Source of the DNA: UBA1149 sp963579235
Lineage (GTDB): Bacteria > Desulfobacterota > Binatia > UBA1149
Length of the DNA stretch: 33,594 nucleotides
Direction: 5' to 3'
Assembly (NCBI GenBank): GCA_963579235.1
Contig: CAUZFM010000018.1
Coordinates: 1-33,594 of the forward strand
The position numbers and the translations under genes were made by a program. Below, piece by piece: positions 1-9,800 of the stretch (positions within the stretch are counted from its first letter, which is position 1; each line of letters begins with the position of its first letter). The notes under the pieces were generated by a model. It ran no database searches, was not told the DNA's origin, and saw only the letters and a program-made list of their open reading frames with translations.

Positions 1-591
1 GCCCAGCACCTGAGACGAGTGCACGGCGTGGAACGCGTGTTGATCGTGGACTGGGATGTCCACCACGGCAACGGCACTCAGCACCGCTTCTACGACGACC
101 CCGGCGTTATGTACGTTTCGTTGCACCAGTACCCCTGGTATCCGGGCAGCGGCGCCTGTGGAGAAACCGGCCAGGGCCCGGGCGAGGGATTTACCGTCAA
201 CCTGCCGGTGGCGGCCGGCGTCGATTGGGCCGGCTACGAGTCGGCCTTCAGGGAGGTACTGCTGCCGGTGGCCGGTGCGTTTGATCCCGACTTCGTACTC
301 GTGTCCGCCGGCTTTGACGCCCACCGCGACGACCCCCTGGCACAGGTTGGCCTGGACGAGCACGACTTTGCCTGCATGGCCTCGGACCTGCTTGAGCTGG
401 CAGACAGCTCGGCCGATGGGCGTGCGATGTTACTGCTCGAAGGCGGCTACGAACTGGGCGCGCTGAGTCGTTCGGTGGATTCGGTGCTGGGGGTGCTGGG
501 CGGCCAACGCGTCGGCTGGCCGGGACAGGCCGAGGCCGGCCCCGACACTGAAAAAACCAGGCAGTTGCTCGCAGCGACCTGGGGCCTGTAG
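1..591 (+). CDS. Histone deacetylase-like (AcuC/HDAC superfamily) amidohydrolase, 3' part
   Basis: The reading frame is open from base 1, so the gene begins before the window and only its last 196 residues are visible. The class II deacetylase-type zinc and active-site signature DWDVHHGNGTQ lies near the visible start, followed by YVSLHQYPWYPGSG, VSAGFDAHRDDPL and the C-terminal glycine motif EGGYELGAL; this motif order is that of the HDAC/AcuC/acetylpolyamine amidohydrolase superfamily. Such enzymes remove acetyl groups from lysine side chains or polyamines using a zinc ion. The exact substrate cannot be told from this fragment. The gene ends 12 bp from the convergent PBP gene, so there is hardly any room for a separate terminator. 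Family assignment is secure; function is general only. Confidence 0.9.
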   Translation, partial: AQHLRRVHGVERVLIVDWDVHHGNGTQHRFYDDPGVMYVSLHQYPWYPGSGACGETGQGPGEGFTVNLPVAAGVDWAGYESAFREVLLPVAGAFDPDFVLVSAGFDAHRDDPLAQVGLDEHDFACMASDLLELADSSADGRAMLLLEGGYELGALSRSVDSVLGVLGGQRVGWPGQAEAGPDTEKTRQLLAATWGL

Positions 592-603
592 GCGCTTCCC
601 GTT

Positions 604-2925
604 TCAGGGCAGCAGCGGAAAAATTTCAAGCGAGGCCGGCGCTAGCTGGTCGAGGTCGAGTTCCTCGGAATCGGCTTCGTTGATGTCCAGCCAGGCCTGG
701 TCTTCGTGTTCGGGCTCGCTGCCGCTGCTGAAACACTCCAGCCGTGGGTCTGTGTCTTGCAGGGACGCGCGCTCGCCGGTTTCGTGGTTGATCTGCACGC
801 AGGTTATCCCCGGCGGCATTTCGAAGTCCCTTACCGGCAGGCCCTCGTGCGCGCTGGTCATGTAGTCGAGCCACACCGGCGCGGCCACCCGTCCGCCGGT
901 GCCGCGGGCGCCGATCTCGCGGCTGTCGTCATAGCCCACCCACACGCCCGTGAGCAGGTCGGGCGTGAAGCCAACGAACCACGCGTCGCGTTGCTCGTTG
1001 GTGGTGCCGGTCTTGCCGCCCGTGGGCCGTCCCAGCGCGCGCACGCCGCGCCCGGTTCCGTTTTCGACCACGCCCCTGAGCAGTCGCGACATCAGGTAGG
1101 CGGTCTGCTCAGTGAGTACGCGCACGGGCTCGGGCAGGTTTTCTTCGAGCACGTAGCCGCGTGAGTCTTCAACCCTGGTTATGAAAACCGGCTCGTGCAG
1201 GATGCCGCCGTCGGCAAAGGGCGTGTAGGCGCGCAGCAGGTCCTTGAGCGAAACCTCTGAGGTGCCCAGGCCTATGGACAGGTTGCGGCCTATCTTGTTG
1301 CTGAAACCGAAGCGCTTTACGTAGTCGACCACTGTGTCCACGCCCAGATCCTGTACCACTCGCACGGTTACCACGTTGCGCGATTTCTCCAGCGCGCGCC
1401 TGAGCGTGGTGGGTCCGTAGAAGCGGCGGCTGTAGTTCTGCGGTCGCCACACGCTCACGTGGTCCACGTACTGGATGGGTGCGTCGAGAATGACGCTGGC
1501 CGGCGTGTAACCGTTGTCCAACGCGGCCGCGTAAACAAAGGGCTTGAAGGCTGAGCCCGGCTGTCGCCTGGCCTGGGTGGCGCGGTTGAACTCGCTCAGC
1601 GCGAAGTCAAAACCGCCGACCATGGCTTTTACCTGCCCCGTTGATGGCTCGACCGACAACAGCGCGAGCTGCACCTGCGGTTCTTGCCGCAGCAACAGGG
1701 TGGGCTCGTCGTCGTGCACCTCGGCCACCAGTTTAACGAGGTCGCCGACGTGAAAACCACGCGGCGAAACGCCGGGTTTCCACTCCAGCCCGGCCACGTC
1801 GATGGACGACTGCTGGGGGCCCACGGCCACCCTGATGATGTCGCCGTTGACGGCTACGACCACGCCCTCGTAGTCACCGTTTTCGTTGAGCGTCTCCAGG
1901 GATTCGTCGGCCCGGTCGGCGGCCAGGCGCTTATCGAGTTCGTCGGCCTCCAGGTGTCCCACCGGCCCGTGGTAGCCCAGCAGCGCGTCGATGGTGTAGG
2001 CGCCGTCGCGCACTGCCCGTTCGGCCGCCGCCTGCATATCCAGATCCATGCTCGTGTAGACCTCGAAACCCTTGTGGTAGGTAGCCTCGCGGCCGTAGGC
2101 TTCGGCCAGGTAGCGACGCACATATTCGGTGTAGTAGCTGCCCACCTTGCCGGCCGGTGTGCCCCTGGGCTGGACCTCGGCGTGGTGGCTGCTGGCCGAA
2201 GCGTAGGTGCGCGTGTCGATGAAAGCTTCTTCGTGCATGCGCCTGAGTACGTAGAGTTGTCGCTTGCGCGCGCCCTCGGGGTTGCGCGTGGGCGAGTATC
2301 GGCTGGGTGCCTGCGGCAGCCCGGCCAGCAGGGCAGCCTCACCAGCGTTGAGCTCGGCCACCTCCTTGCCGAAGTAAGACCGCGCCGCCGCGCCCACGCC
2401 GTAGTTGCCGTCGCCGAGGTAGATCTCGTTGAGGTAGAGATAGAGGATCTCGTCCTTGCTCAGCTCTTTCTCGAGTCTGAGCGAGAGCATGATCTCGCGC
2501 AGCTTGCGGCGGTAGCTGCGCTCGGGAGACAATACCAGCGATTTGACCACCTGCTGGGTTATGGTGCTGCCGCCCTGCACGACGGTACCCGCCTTGAGGT
2601 TGGCAAGGAAGGCCCGCGCGATGCCACGCGGGTCGATCCCACGGTGGCGTCGGAAGTCGGAGTCCTCGGCTGCTATGAAGGCGTTCTGTACCAGCGGCGT
2701 GATGTCGTTGACGGCCACCAGGTAGCGTTTTTGAAAGTAAAACTCGTCGACCAGGCGCTTGTCGTGGGTGTAAACGCGGGTCGCTACAGGCGGGCGGTAG
2801 TCGAGCAGGCCGTCCATGGGTGGCAGCTGCGTCCAGTACTGCTGGTATAGTATCGACCCCAGCACGCCGGCAGCTCCGCCCAGGGTTATGGCGAGCAAGG
2901 CAAGAATCCATCGTAAACGTTTCAC
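604..2925 (-). CDS. mrcA: Bifunctional class A penicillin-binding protein (PBP1A type)
   Basis: Peptidoglycan synthase of the inner membrane with glycosyltransferase and transpeptidase activities, 773 aa. An N-terminal membrane anchor (about residues 4-27) precedes the GT51 domain with catalytic Glu in AAEDSDFRRHRGID (E87), GGSTITQQ and LYLNEIYLG. An OB-like insert follows (about residues 300-430), then the transpeptidase domain with SxxK (S458-A-F-K461), a KSRN motif and KTGT (K638). I chose GTG at 2925 because it lies right before the basic-hydrophobic anchor MKRLRWILALL. The frame stays open upstream to about 3258, but that part is low-complexity and overlaps thiD on the other strand. No good Shine-Dalgarno is visible, so the start is moderately certain. 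The C-terminus ends in an acidic tail. It is transcribed divergently from thiD. Confidence 0.93.
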   Translation of the reverse strand: MKRLRWILALLAITLGGAAGVLGSILYQQYWTQLPPMDGLLDYRPPVATRVYTHDKRLVDEFYFQKRYLVAVNDITPLVQNAFIAAEDSDFRRHRGIDPRGIARAFLANLKAGTVVQGGSTITQQVVKSLVLSPERSYRRKLREIMLSLRLEKELSKDEILYLYLNEIYLGDGNYGVGAAARSYFGKEVAELNAGEAALLAGLPQAPSRYSPTRNPEGARKRQLYVLRRMHEEAFIDTRTYASASSHHAEVQPRGTPAGKVGSYYTEYVRRYLAEAYGREATYHKGFEVYTSMDLDMQAAAERAVRDGAYTIDALLGYHGPVGHLEADELDKRLAADRADESLETLNENGDYEGVVVAVNGDIIRVAVGPQQSSIDVAGLEWKPGVSPRGFHVGDLVKLVAEVHDDEPTLLLRQEPQVQLALLSVEPSTGQVKAMVGGFDFALSEFNRATQARRQPGSAFKPFVYAAALDNGYTPASVILDAPIQYVDHVSVWRPQNYSRRFYGPTTLRRALEKSRNVVTVRVVQDLGVDTVVDYVKRFGFSNKIGRNLSIGLGTSEVSLKDLLRAYTPFADGGILHEPVFITRVEDSRGYVLEENLPEPVRVLTEQTAYLMSRLLRGVVENGTGRGVRALGRPTGGKTGTTNEQRDAWFVGFTPDLLTGVWVGYDDSREIGARGTGGRVAAPVWLDYMTSAHEGLPVRDFEMPPGITCVQINHETGERASLQDTDPRLECFSSGSEPEHEDQAWLDINEADSEELDLDQLAPASLEIFPLLP

Positions 2926-3012
2926 GGGGGCAACGTGTAAAGGGTAGCCACGGTGGTCCCTTTGGTCAACGAAGGGCTTGCGGTCTCGGTCGTCCGGGGA
3001 CAGTTTCAGCCC

Positions 3013-3849
3013 GTGGGCAATAGAAATCATTTCGTCCTGGCACTGGGTGGATTCGACCCCAGCTGCGGTGCCGGGGTGCAGGCCGACCTGCGGACTTTTG
3101 AGGCCATGGGGGTGGCCGGGGTCACCGTGGTGACCGCCGTGACCGTGCAATCGGGCGGGCCAGTGCTGCGGGTTGAGCCCGTGGCCGCCGATCTCGTGGC
3201 CGAGCAGTTCGATGAGCTGGCCCGCTGCCTTGAGCTGACGGTGGTCAAGTGCGGGCAATTACCCCTGCCCGAAACGGTGGAGATACTGGCTTGTCGTATA
3301 GAAAGGCTGAGCCTGCCGCTTGTGCTCGACCCGGTATTTGAAGCGGGGCAGGGCGGGGAGCTGGCCACGGGGGCAGCCCGCGAGGCGGCGGTCGATAGGC
3401 TGTTTCCACTTAGCACCGTGCTTACCGTGAACGCTCCCGAGGCGGCGGCCTTTACAGGCGCAAAGGTCGATGATCTCGACCAGGCCGAGCGAGCTGCCGA
3501 GGCCCTGCTGGCGCTTGGACCCCGGGCGGTGGTGGTCAAGGGGGGGCACCTGGCCGGCGACCCGGTAGACATACTCGCCACCTCGACAGGCGTAGTGCGA
3601 TTGCCTAACGGACGGCGATGCGGGGCGTCGTTGCACGGAACGGGTTGTGCCTTCGCCAGTGCCCTGGCGGCGGCGCTGGCGCTTGGGCGGGCGACAGAAG
3701 ACGCGCCCCTCGAAGACGCGCCCCTTGAAGACGCAGTGCGGCAGGCGCAGGCCCACGTCCGTAGCTTGTTTGACGGGGCTGTCGAGCTCGCCGGCGGGGT
3801 TTCGATACGGCGGCCTCCGTCTACTACCCCCGGTTCGCAGGCGGGGTGA
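3013..3849 (+). CDS. thiD: Hydroxymethylpyrimidine/phosphomethylpyrimidine kinase
   Basis: Ribokinase-fold kinase of thiamine biosynthesis that phosphorylates HMP and HMP-phosphate. The N-terminal ALGGFDPSCGAGVQADLRTF matches the family hallmark GSDSSGGAGIQADLKTF. TVVTAVTVQ, LDPVFEA, VVVKGGHL and the anion-hole/active-site region LHGTGCAFASALAAAL follow in the usual order. I prefer GTG 3013 (278 aa) because the core begins a few residues later, as in known ThiD proteins, and a GGGGA stretch lies 12 nt upstream; an in-frame GTG at 2953 would add 20 non-conserved residues. Near residues 230-240 a short duplication encodes EDAPLEDAPLEDA. No other thiamine gene is in the window. It ends 21 bp before ptsP, suggesting cotranscription. 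Confidence 0.88.
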   Translation: MGNRNHFVLALGGFDPSCGAGVQADLRTFEAMGVAGVTVVTAVTVQSGGPVLRVEPVAADLVAEQFDELARCLELTVVKCGQLPLPETVEILACRIERLSLPLVLDPVFEAGQGGELATGAAREAAVDRLFPLSTVLTVNAPEAAAFTGAKVDDLDQAERAAEALLALGPRAVVVKGGHLAGDPVDILATSTGVVRLPNGRRCGASLHGTGCAFASALAAALALGRATEDAPLEDAPLEDAVRQAQAHVRSLFDGAVELAGGVSIRRPPSTTPGSQAG

Positions 3850-3870
3850 TTGTAAGCTGCCCTGCGGCTG

Positions 3871-6318
3871 ATGTATATTCCGCGTGGCGGGGGCGTGGGC
3901 GGTTCCAGTAAAAAAAGTGGTGGAGGAAAACGTCGGAATGGTGCCGGCGAGAGTGCCCAGCTGCGCCTTCTCGAACGTATCACCGTGTTGGTCGGGCGCA
4001 CCGAGGACACCCACGAGGCGCTCGAAGGCGTGGTCAAGCTGGTGGCGTCGCACATGGACGCAGAGGTCTGCTCGCTTTACAGCCACGACGAAGAAAGCGG
4101 CAACCTGACCCTGGCCGCGACCCAGGGCCTGCCGGCCCGCAGCATAGGGCGGGTGAGCATGTCGCGCGGCGAGGGGCTGGTCGGCCTGGTGGTCGAATCC
4201 AGCGAGCCGCTGCGAGTTGAAGACGCGCTGGCCCACGAAGCCTTCAAGTTTTTTCCCGAACTCGGCGAGGAGAAGTACCACTCCTTCCTTGGCGTGCCCG
4301 TGGGTGACGGCGACGGCAGTGGCATGCTGGGAGTGCTGGTCGTGCAGTCACGGCGCCGCCGCAGGTTTACCGATGACGAGGAGCGCCTGGTCCGCGCCGT
4401 GGCCGGACACGTACACGCGGTCATGGTCAACGCCCACCTGACCGATCAGCTGCAGCGCGAGGGGGCCGAGCGCGAGCGTTATCGCCGGGGCATGGCGCGG
4501 GCCATCAAGCGGCTCGAAAGCTTTGAGAAGCGGGCCGTCGCCACGGCCGAGAAAGACGACGGGCAGAGCCCCAGGCATCTCAACGGGCAAGGTGCTTCGC
4601 CCGGTTTCGGCATGGGCCGGGCCTTCTGTGTACGCGAGCCGGCCGACCTCGAGCTGGTCGAAGACAAGCCCGGCGGCGGCGAGTCGGTGGAGCTCAAGCG
4701 CTTCAGCGAGGCCTTGGACCGCAGCGCCGGGGAGGTGGAGCAGTCGCGTGTGCGCATGCGACTGCTGGTGCCAGAAGTGGGCGGAGCCCTTTACGAGGCC
4801 CTGAAAATGGTGCTCGAAGATCCCTCTTTCTCGCGCAAGGTGGGCGAGCAGATATCCGAGGGCATGGCCGCCGAATCAGCGCTCAAGCGGGTTATCAACG
4901 AGTATAGCGAGAGCTTCAGGAACATGGCCGACGAGTACCTCAGGGAGCGGGTGGCCGAGGTGCGCGACGTGGGCCAGAGGGTGCTGCGCAACCTGATGGG
5001 GGTGCGCAGCGTGCTCGACGCTGTGAGCGACGACGCGATACTGGTAGCCCACGAATTGTCGCTTTCGGATCTCGCCATGGTCGATCACACGCGGCTGCGC
5101 GGTATCGTTACTGCCAGCGGCGGCACGACCTCGCACGCGGCCATACTGGCCAAATCGCTGGAGATACCCACGGTGGTGGGCGTAGAGGGCGTGCTGGCGG
5201 CTTGCGGCGATGGCGATCCGATCATCGTTGATGGCAACTCGGGCGCGATCTACATACGCCCCACTGACGAGGTCGAGGCTGAGTACCAACGCCTGGACAG
5301 CAACTACCGGGCTTTCCAGGAGGAGCTGTCCGACCTGCGCGACGAGCCCGCCGAGACACTGGATGGCTACCGGGTATTGCTGATGGCCAACGTGGGTCTG
5401 CAGGCCGATCTGGATTTTGCCCGCGAGCACGGAGCCGAGGGCGTGGGCCTGTACCGCACCGAGCTTCCGTTTCTCTCCTACCGCGACTTTCCGGGCGAAG
5501 ACGAGCAAGTAGCGCTGTACCGCAGCGTGTTCGAAAAGATCGCCCCCCAGCCGGTGACCATACGCACACTTGATCTCGGTGCCGACAAGTATCCATTCAG
5601 CGGCGAAAGCTCGCCCGAGGCTAACCCCTTTCTCGGCTGGCGGTCGATACGGATATCGCTCGAGGTTGAGAGCCTGTTCCAGGAACAGTTACGGGCCTTG
5701 CTGCGCGCTGGCAGGGGCTACTCGCTGCGCGTGTTGTTCCCGATGATAACCAGCGTCGAAGAACTGCGCCGGGCCAGGGAAATCTACGCCGAGTGCGTAG
5801 CCGATCTTGAATCCGAAGGCGTGGAGCTGCCCGACGACGTTGAACTGGGTGCAATGATCGAGGTGCCGTCGGCCGTGCTGAGGGCCGATGCCATCGTCCG
5901 GGAGGTCGATTTCGTGTCTATAGGCACCAACGATCTCATCCAGTACACCCTCGCCGTTGACCGTGACAACCGCCGCGTTGCGTCAATGTACCAGTCCCTG
6001 CACCCCGCCGTGCTCGAATCGGTGGCCAAGGTGGTGCGGGCGGCTCACTCCGCGGGGCGTCGGGTGGCGATGTGCGGCGAGATGGCCGGCGACCCCCTTT
6101 GCACGCTTTTTCTACTTGGTACGGGCATCGACGAACTCAGTATGGGGCCGATTTATATCCCCGTGGTGAAGAAGCTCATACGGGCCGTCAAGCGCGAGGA
6201 CGCGGAATTAGTGGCAAAAGAGGTGCTTCGCTACGACACGGTAGAAGAAATAAAGGGATATTTGTTCTCCTCGCTGCGAGACCTCGGCCTTATCGAACTT
6301 GTCGAGACTTTTTCATAA
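3871..6318 (+). CDS. ptsP: PEP-protein phosphotransferase with GAF domain (EI-Ntr)
   Basis: First enzyme of the nitrogen phosphotransferase relay, taking phosphate from PEP to an NPr-like HPr protein, 815 aa. An N-terminal glycine/lysine-rich lead is followed by a GAF sensor domain (about residues 35-180), the EI N-terminal helical region, the swivelling phosphohistidine domain (GGTTSHAAILAKS, phosphorylated His at H422) and the PEP-binding TIM barrel (GLYRTELPFL, GTNDLIQYTLAVDR, and catalytic Cys in AMCGEMAGDP at C735). It is somewhat longer than E. coli PtsP (about 748 aa). The start at ATG 3871 has no clear Shine-Dalgarno; GTG 3895 is an alternative. No ptsN or NPr gene is nearby. With glnE and amtB it makes a third nitrogen-related gene in the window, though not linked in one operon. 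Confidence 0.93.
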   Translation: MYIPRGGGVGGSSKKSGGGKRRNGAGESAQLRLLERITVLVGRTEDTHEALEGVVKLVASHMDAEVCSLYSHDEESGNLTLAATQGLPARSIGRVSMSRGEGLVGLVVESSEPLRVEDALAHEAFKFFPELGEEKYHSFLGVPVGDGDGSGMLGVLVVQSRRRRRFTDDEERLVRAVAGHVHAVMVNAHLTDQLQREGAERERYRRGMARAIKRLESFEKRAVATAEKDDGQSPRHLNGQGASPGFGMGRAFCVREPADLELVEDKPGGGESVELKRFSEALDRSAGEVEQSRVRMRLLVPEVGGALYEALKMVLEDPSFSRKVGEQISEGMAAESALKRVINEYSESFRNMADEYLRERVAEVRDVGQRVLRNLMGVRSVLDAVSDDAILVAHELSLSDLAMVDHTRLRGIVTASGGTTSHAAILAKSLEIPTVVGVEGVLAACGDGDPIIVDGNSGAIYIRPTDEVEAEYQRLDSNYRAFQEELSDLRDEPAETLDGYRVLLMANVGLQADLDFAREHGAEGVGLYRTELPFLSYRDFPGEDEQVALYRSVFEKIAPQPVTIRTLDLGADKYPFSGESSPEANPFLGWRSIRISLEVESLFQEQLRALLRAGRGYSLRVLFPMITSVEELRRAREIYAECVADLESEGVELPDDVELGAMIEVPSAVLRADAIVREVDFVSIGTNDLIQYTLAVDRDNRRVASMYQSLHPAVLESVAKVVRAAHSAGRRVAMCGEMAGDPLCTLFLLGTGIDELSMGPIYIPVVKKLIRAVKREDAELVAKEVLRYDTVEEIKGYLFSSLRDLGLIELVETFS

Positions 6319-6325
6319 GTTAGAG

Positions 6326-6350
6326 CGCTCGCCGGGGCTGCCGGCAAGCG
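6326..6350 (+). terminator. Hairpin just after ptsP, possible terminator
   Basis: CGCTCGCCGG and CCGGCAAGCG can pair over 10 positions with one mismatch around a 5-nt loop, beginning 7 bp after the ptsP stop. No U-run follows, so it may be a rho-dependent or mRNA-stabilising structure rather than a true intrinsic terminator. Confidence 0.35.
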
Positions 6351-6400
6351 AAGTTCAGGGCCGAAGAGCACACTTTAGACCGCATAATCACAGGCAGAAC

Positions 6401-6429
6401 TTGACAGTCGGCCCCCTCTCGCTAAGCAT
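6401..6429 (+). promoter_or_regulatory. Candidate sigma-70-type promoter for the first HU gene
   Basis: A perfect TTGACA (6401-6406) is followed after 17 bp by AAGCAT (6424-6429), a weak -10. The predicted transcript start is about 35-40 bp upstream of the HU start codon, which fits. The -35 is convincing, the -10 only half-matching. Confidence 0.4.
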
Positions 6430-6470
6430 GGAGCTACTAAAAAAACACGCCCTAGGTGAAGGGGAAAATC

Positions 6471-6749
6471 ATGACAAAGACACAATTGGTAGAAAAACTC
6501 GCGGACGCCACCGACCTGTCGAAAACACAGTCGGCCCAGGTGTTGGATGAACTGTCCCAGATAATCGTTTCGGCGGTCAAGGCTGGGGATCCGGTCAAGC
6601 TACCGGGCTTGGGAACCTTCAAAAAGAGGGAGACCAAGGCCAGGCAGGGCCGTAACCCGCAGACCGGTGAGCCGATTCAGATCCCGGCTCGCACGAAGGC
6701 CGCTTTTAGCGTGGCCAAGGCCTTTAAAGAGGCCGTTCTCGGAGCCTGA
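6471..6749 (+). CDS. HU/IHF family DNA-binding protein (first copy)
   Basis: Small basic histone-like protein, 92 aa, that bends and compacts DNA as a dimer. The order MTKTQLVEKLADATDLSKTQ (helical dimer part), VKLPGLGTFKKRETKARQGRNPQTGEP (beta-arm start with the conserved RNP motif) and AFSVAKAFKEAV is the full bacterial HU pattern. ATG 6471 is chosen because the Shine-Dalgarno GAAGGGG lies just before it (6457-6463); a GTG at 6456 is in frame but lies on the edge of that Shine-Dalgarno. It is monocistronic, flanked by a promoter-like element and by a hairpin-rich spacer. A second, diverged HU gene lies at 20831. HU, IHF-alpha and IHF-beta cannot be separated safely by reading alone. Confidence 0.93.
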   Translation: MTKTQLVEKLADATDLSKTQSAQVLDELSQIIVSAVKAGDPVKLPGLGTFKKRETKARQGRNPQTGEPIQIPARTKAAFSVAKAFKEAVLGA

Positions 6750-6766
6750 TTCTTTCGGGCCGGTAT

Positions 6767-6793
6767 CTTCCCGGGCGATTACGCTCCGGGGAG
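6767..6793. repeat. Hairpin with GATTAC loop, copy 1
   Basis: About ten base pairs including wobbles and one bulge form around the hexaloop GATTAC (6777-6782): the inner arm reads CCCGGGC on the left and GCTCCGGG on the right. The element is flanked on both sides by GGTATC. It lies 18 bp after the HU stop codon. See copy 2 at 6823. Confidence 0.55.
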
Positions 6794-6822
6794 GTATCGA
6801 CCCGGTTGAGTTGGCCGCATTT

Positions 6823-6845
6823 TCCGGGCCGATTACGGCCCCGGA
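6823..6845. repeat. Hairpin with GATTAC loop, copy 2
   Basis: TCCGGGCC and GGCCCCGGA pair over eight positions with a single bulged C around the same GATTAC hexaloop (6831-6836). The shared loop and similar GC arms, 54 bp from copy 1, suggest duplicated or functionally equivalent structures rather than chance. Confidence 0.55.
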
Positions 6846-6856
6846 GATGTTTGGAT

Positions 6857-6876
6857 CACACGTCTGGGGGCGTGTG
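6857..6876 (-). terminator. Hairpin directly after the RND pump stop codon
   Basis: CACACG (6857-6862) and CGTGTG (6871-6876) pair perfectly around an 8-nt loop, abutting the stop codon of the minus-strand pump gene. There is no U-run. In this convergent spacer it may end transcription from the pump operon, the HU gene, or both. Confidence 0.4.
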
Positions 6877-9800
6877 TCAGCCTTCAGGCTGGGGTTTCTG
6901 CTTGCGGGAACGAAAGCGCTCGACGATTCTGTCTGTGGCCCGGTAGAATACCGGCACCACCATCAGCGTCAGCACCGTTGACAGGATCATTCCTGTCACC
7001 ACGGCCACGCCCAACGGGCGCCTGCTCTCGGCGCCCGGACCACTGCCCAACGCTATGGGCAGTATCCCGAATATCGTAGAAAACGCTGTCATCAGTATCG
7101 GCCGCAGGCGCACTGAGCCGGCTTCGAGTATGGCTTCGCGTATTTCTACGCCGCGTGCACGCAGGATATTTATGTAGTCGACCAGCAGTATCGAGTTCTT
7201 GGTCACCAGGCCCATGAGCATGATGATGCCGATGAAGCTGTACATGTTCAGGGTCATGCCGGTGACCAGCAGTCCAGCGAGGGCGCCCAACACCGCCAGC
7301 GGCAGCGCCAGCATGATAGTGATGGGCTGGACAAAACTTTCGAACTGGGCGGCCAGTACAAGGTAGATGGCCATTACGGCGAACAGGAAGGTCAGCGATA
7401 GTCCACGTGAGCCACGGGCATACTCGCGTGACTCCCCGGCCAGATCGGTGGTGAAGCCCTGCGGCAACAGGTCAGCGGCGAGTTGGGAAGTGCGTTCTAT
7501 GGCCTGCCCCAGTTCCAGGTCTTCCAGGTTGGCCTCCACCACCACGGCCCTCTTGCGGTTGTAGTGTATGACTTCGCTCGGTCCCACGTCTTCGGTCACC
7601 GTGACCACGTTTTCAAGCGTCACCAGCTCGCCGCTGCGGGTCCTGACGTAGATGCTCGACAGGTCGCCGGGCGACAGGCGGTGTGCGGCTTCGAGCTGAA
7701 GGATCACGTCGTAGCGCTCGTTGCCCTGCCTGAATCGCGAAACGTCGGCGCCACCGAGCAGTATGCGCAGCGAGTCGGCTATCTCCAGCGGCGATATGCC
7801 CAGCGCGGCCGCCTTTTCGCGGTCTATCTCCACGTTGAGCTGGGGCTTGTTCATCTCGAGGTCGGTGTCGACGTCGATGAAGCCGGGCTCGCCTTCGAGC
7901 GCGGTTTTGAGCAGCAAGGCCTGCCTGGCCAGCTCGTCGAAATCGTTGTGCTGGATGACGAACTGCAGCGGTTTACTGCGGCGGCTGCGTTGCAGGGCGT
8001 TCGAAGTAAGAAAATACGCGTCGGCGCCGGCTATCGATGCGGCTCTCCCCCTGAGCTCGCCCAGCACTTCGGCCATGCTGCGTTCGCGTTGGTCGTGGGG
8101 CTGAAGTCCGACGAACATTATGCCGCTGTTTACCTTTCCCGGTCCGCCGCGGGTTATGGCGAGAATGGAAAAATAGGTTGCCACTTCGGTAGTGGTGTCG
8201 AGCAGCTTCTCGACCTGTCGCTGGTAACGATCCTGGTAGTCGAGGGTCGATCCTTCCGGCGTGCTGATAACGGCGATAAAATACCCACGGTCGTCCTGGG
8301 GTAGGAACTCTTTGCCCACCGACTTGAACAGCAGCCCGCTCACCACTATCGCAAGCAGCAGCAGCGCCGCCAGCCAGCGTCCGTGGTTTAGCGACCACTC
8401 AAGCGCGCGCCGGTAGCCTCTCGAAAGAGCCTCGACGTCGGAGTCGAAACGCCGCGCCATGCTGCCCAGCACGCCTTCCCTTCGCGTCGTGCTACCCACC
8501 GAAAGGAACCTCGAGCAGAGCATGGGCGTGAGCGTGAGCGCCACGAAACTCGACGCGCTGACGGCCACCGCAACCGCGATGCCGAACTCGTAGAAGAACC
8601 TGCCCACCACGCCCGACATGAAGGCAATGGGCACGAACACTGCCAGCAGGGTGAGGGTGGTAGAGATGACCGCGAAGGTTATTTCACCGCTGGCAGTGAT
8701 GGCCGCCTGTGTGCGCGTGGCCCCGTTCTCCATGTGGCGGTAGATGTTTTCCACGACGATGATCGCGTCGTCCACCACCACGCCTATCACCAGTGTCAAG
8801 GCCAGCAGGGTGAGGTTGTTTATTGAGAAATCAAGGAAGTAGAGCACCCCGAACGCGAACATGATGGCCACCGGCATCGTTATGCTCGGGATCAGCGTGG
8901 TGCGCATACTTTGCAGGAACACGAATATGACCAGCAGCACCAGCACACCGGCCACGACCAGCGACTGCTTTACCTCGCGCACCGATTCCTCGATGAAGCC
9001 CGACTGGTCGTAGGCGATGTCGAGTTGGTAGCCTTCGGGCAGTTGGCCGTCGAGCCGTCGGTGCAGGTCTTTTACACCCCCGGTTACCGTGAGCGTGTTG
9101 GAGCCCGACTGCTTTACTATGCCCAGTCCCGAGGTGGGCGTGCCGTTGAACCTGGCCCGCGTGCGCTCGTTGTTAAATCCGTAGCGGGCCTCGCCCACGT
9201 CACCTACTCGAACCGGGTGCCCGTTTCTCGTCGTGATCACCAGCTCCTCGAACTCTTCGGGCGAAGAAACCTCGCCGTGCGTCCGCACTACGAACTCGCG
9301 CCACTGGCCTTCCACGCGGCCCGAGGGAAGCTCGACGTTGCGGGTCATCAGCGCACGTTCCACGTCGCCCACAGTGATGCCGTGCGCGGCGAGCCTCGAG
9401 CGGTTAAGTTCTATGCGTATGGCCTTGCGGTTGGACCCACCCACGAGCACGCTGCCCACGCCGGGCACACCCTGGGCCAGCGGCTTGATGACCTTGTCAA
9501 CCATGTGCATGCGTTCAAAGGGGTTGCGGGTGCTTGAGTGCAGGGCGAGCCACATGATGGCCTGGGCGTCGAGATCAACCTTGGATACGCGGGGCTGCTG
9601 GGCGTCTTCGGGCAGCCGCCTGCGCACGCGCGCAACCTTGTCGCGCACGTCCTGGGCGGCGGAATCTATGTCGCGCCGCAGTTCAAACTGCAGGGTGATA
9701 CTGCTCACCTGCTCGGTCGATACCGAGCGTATGAACTGCACGCCTTCTATGCCGTTGAGTTCTTCTTCGAGCACCTCGGTAATCTCGGTTTCTACTACCT

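Noticed and set aside
1684..2850. 388-codon open frame on the plus strand, antisense to the PBP gene
   Set aside because: It lies wholly inside a gene with intact catalytic motifs, has no recognisable domain and an unlikely composition; it is a shadow caused by high G+C third positions.
2926..3012. TPP riboswitch upstream of thiD
   Set aside because: The spacer is only 87 bp and lacks the CTGAGA-type thi-box core and its partner arm.
2926..3258. N-terminal extension of the PBP frame
   Set aside because: It overlaps conserved thiD sequence on the other strand, is His/Gly-rich without family similarity, and the membrane anchor begins naturally at GTG 2925.
3027..4281. Two long minus-strand frames across thiD and ptsP
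   Set aside because: Ser/Thr/Pro- or Arg-rich compositions typical of antisense frames; both thiD and ptsP are well conserved.
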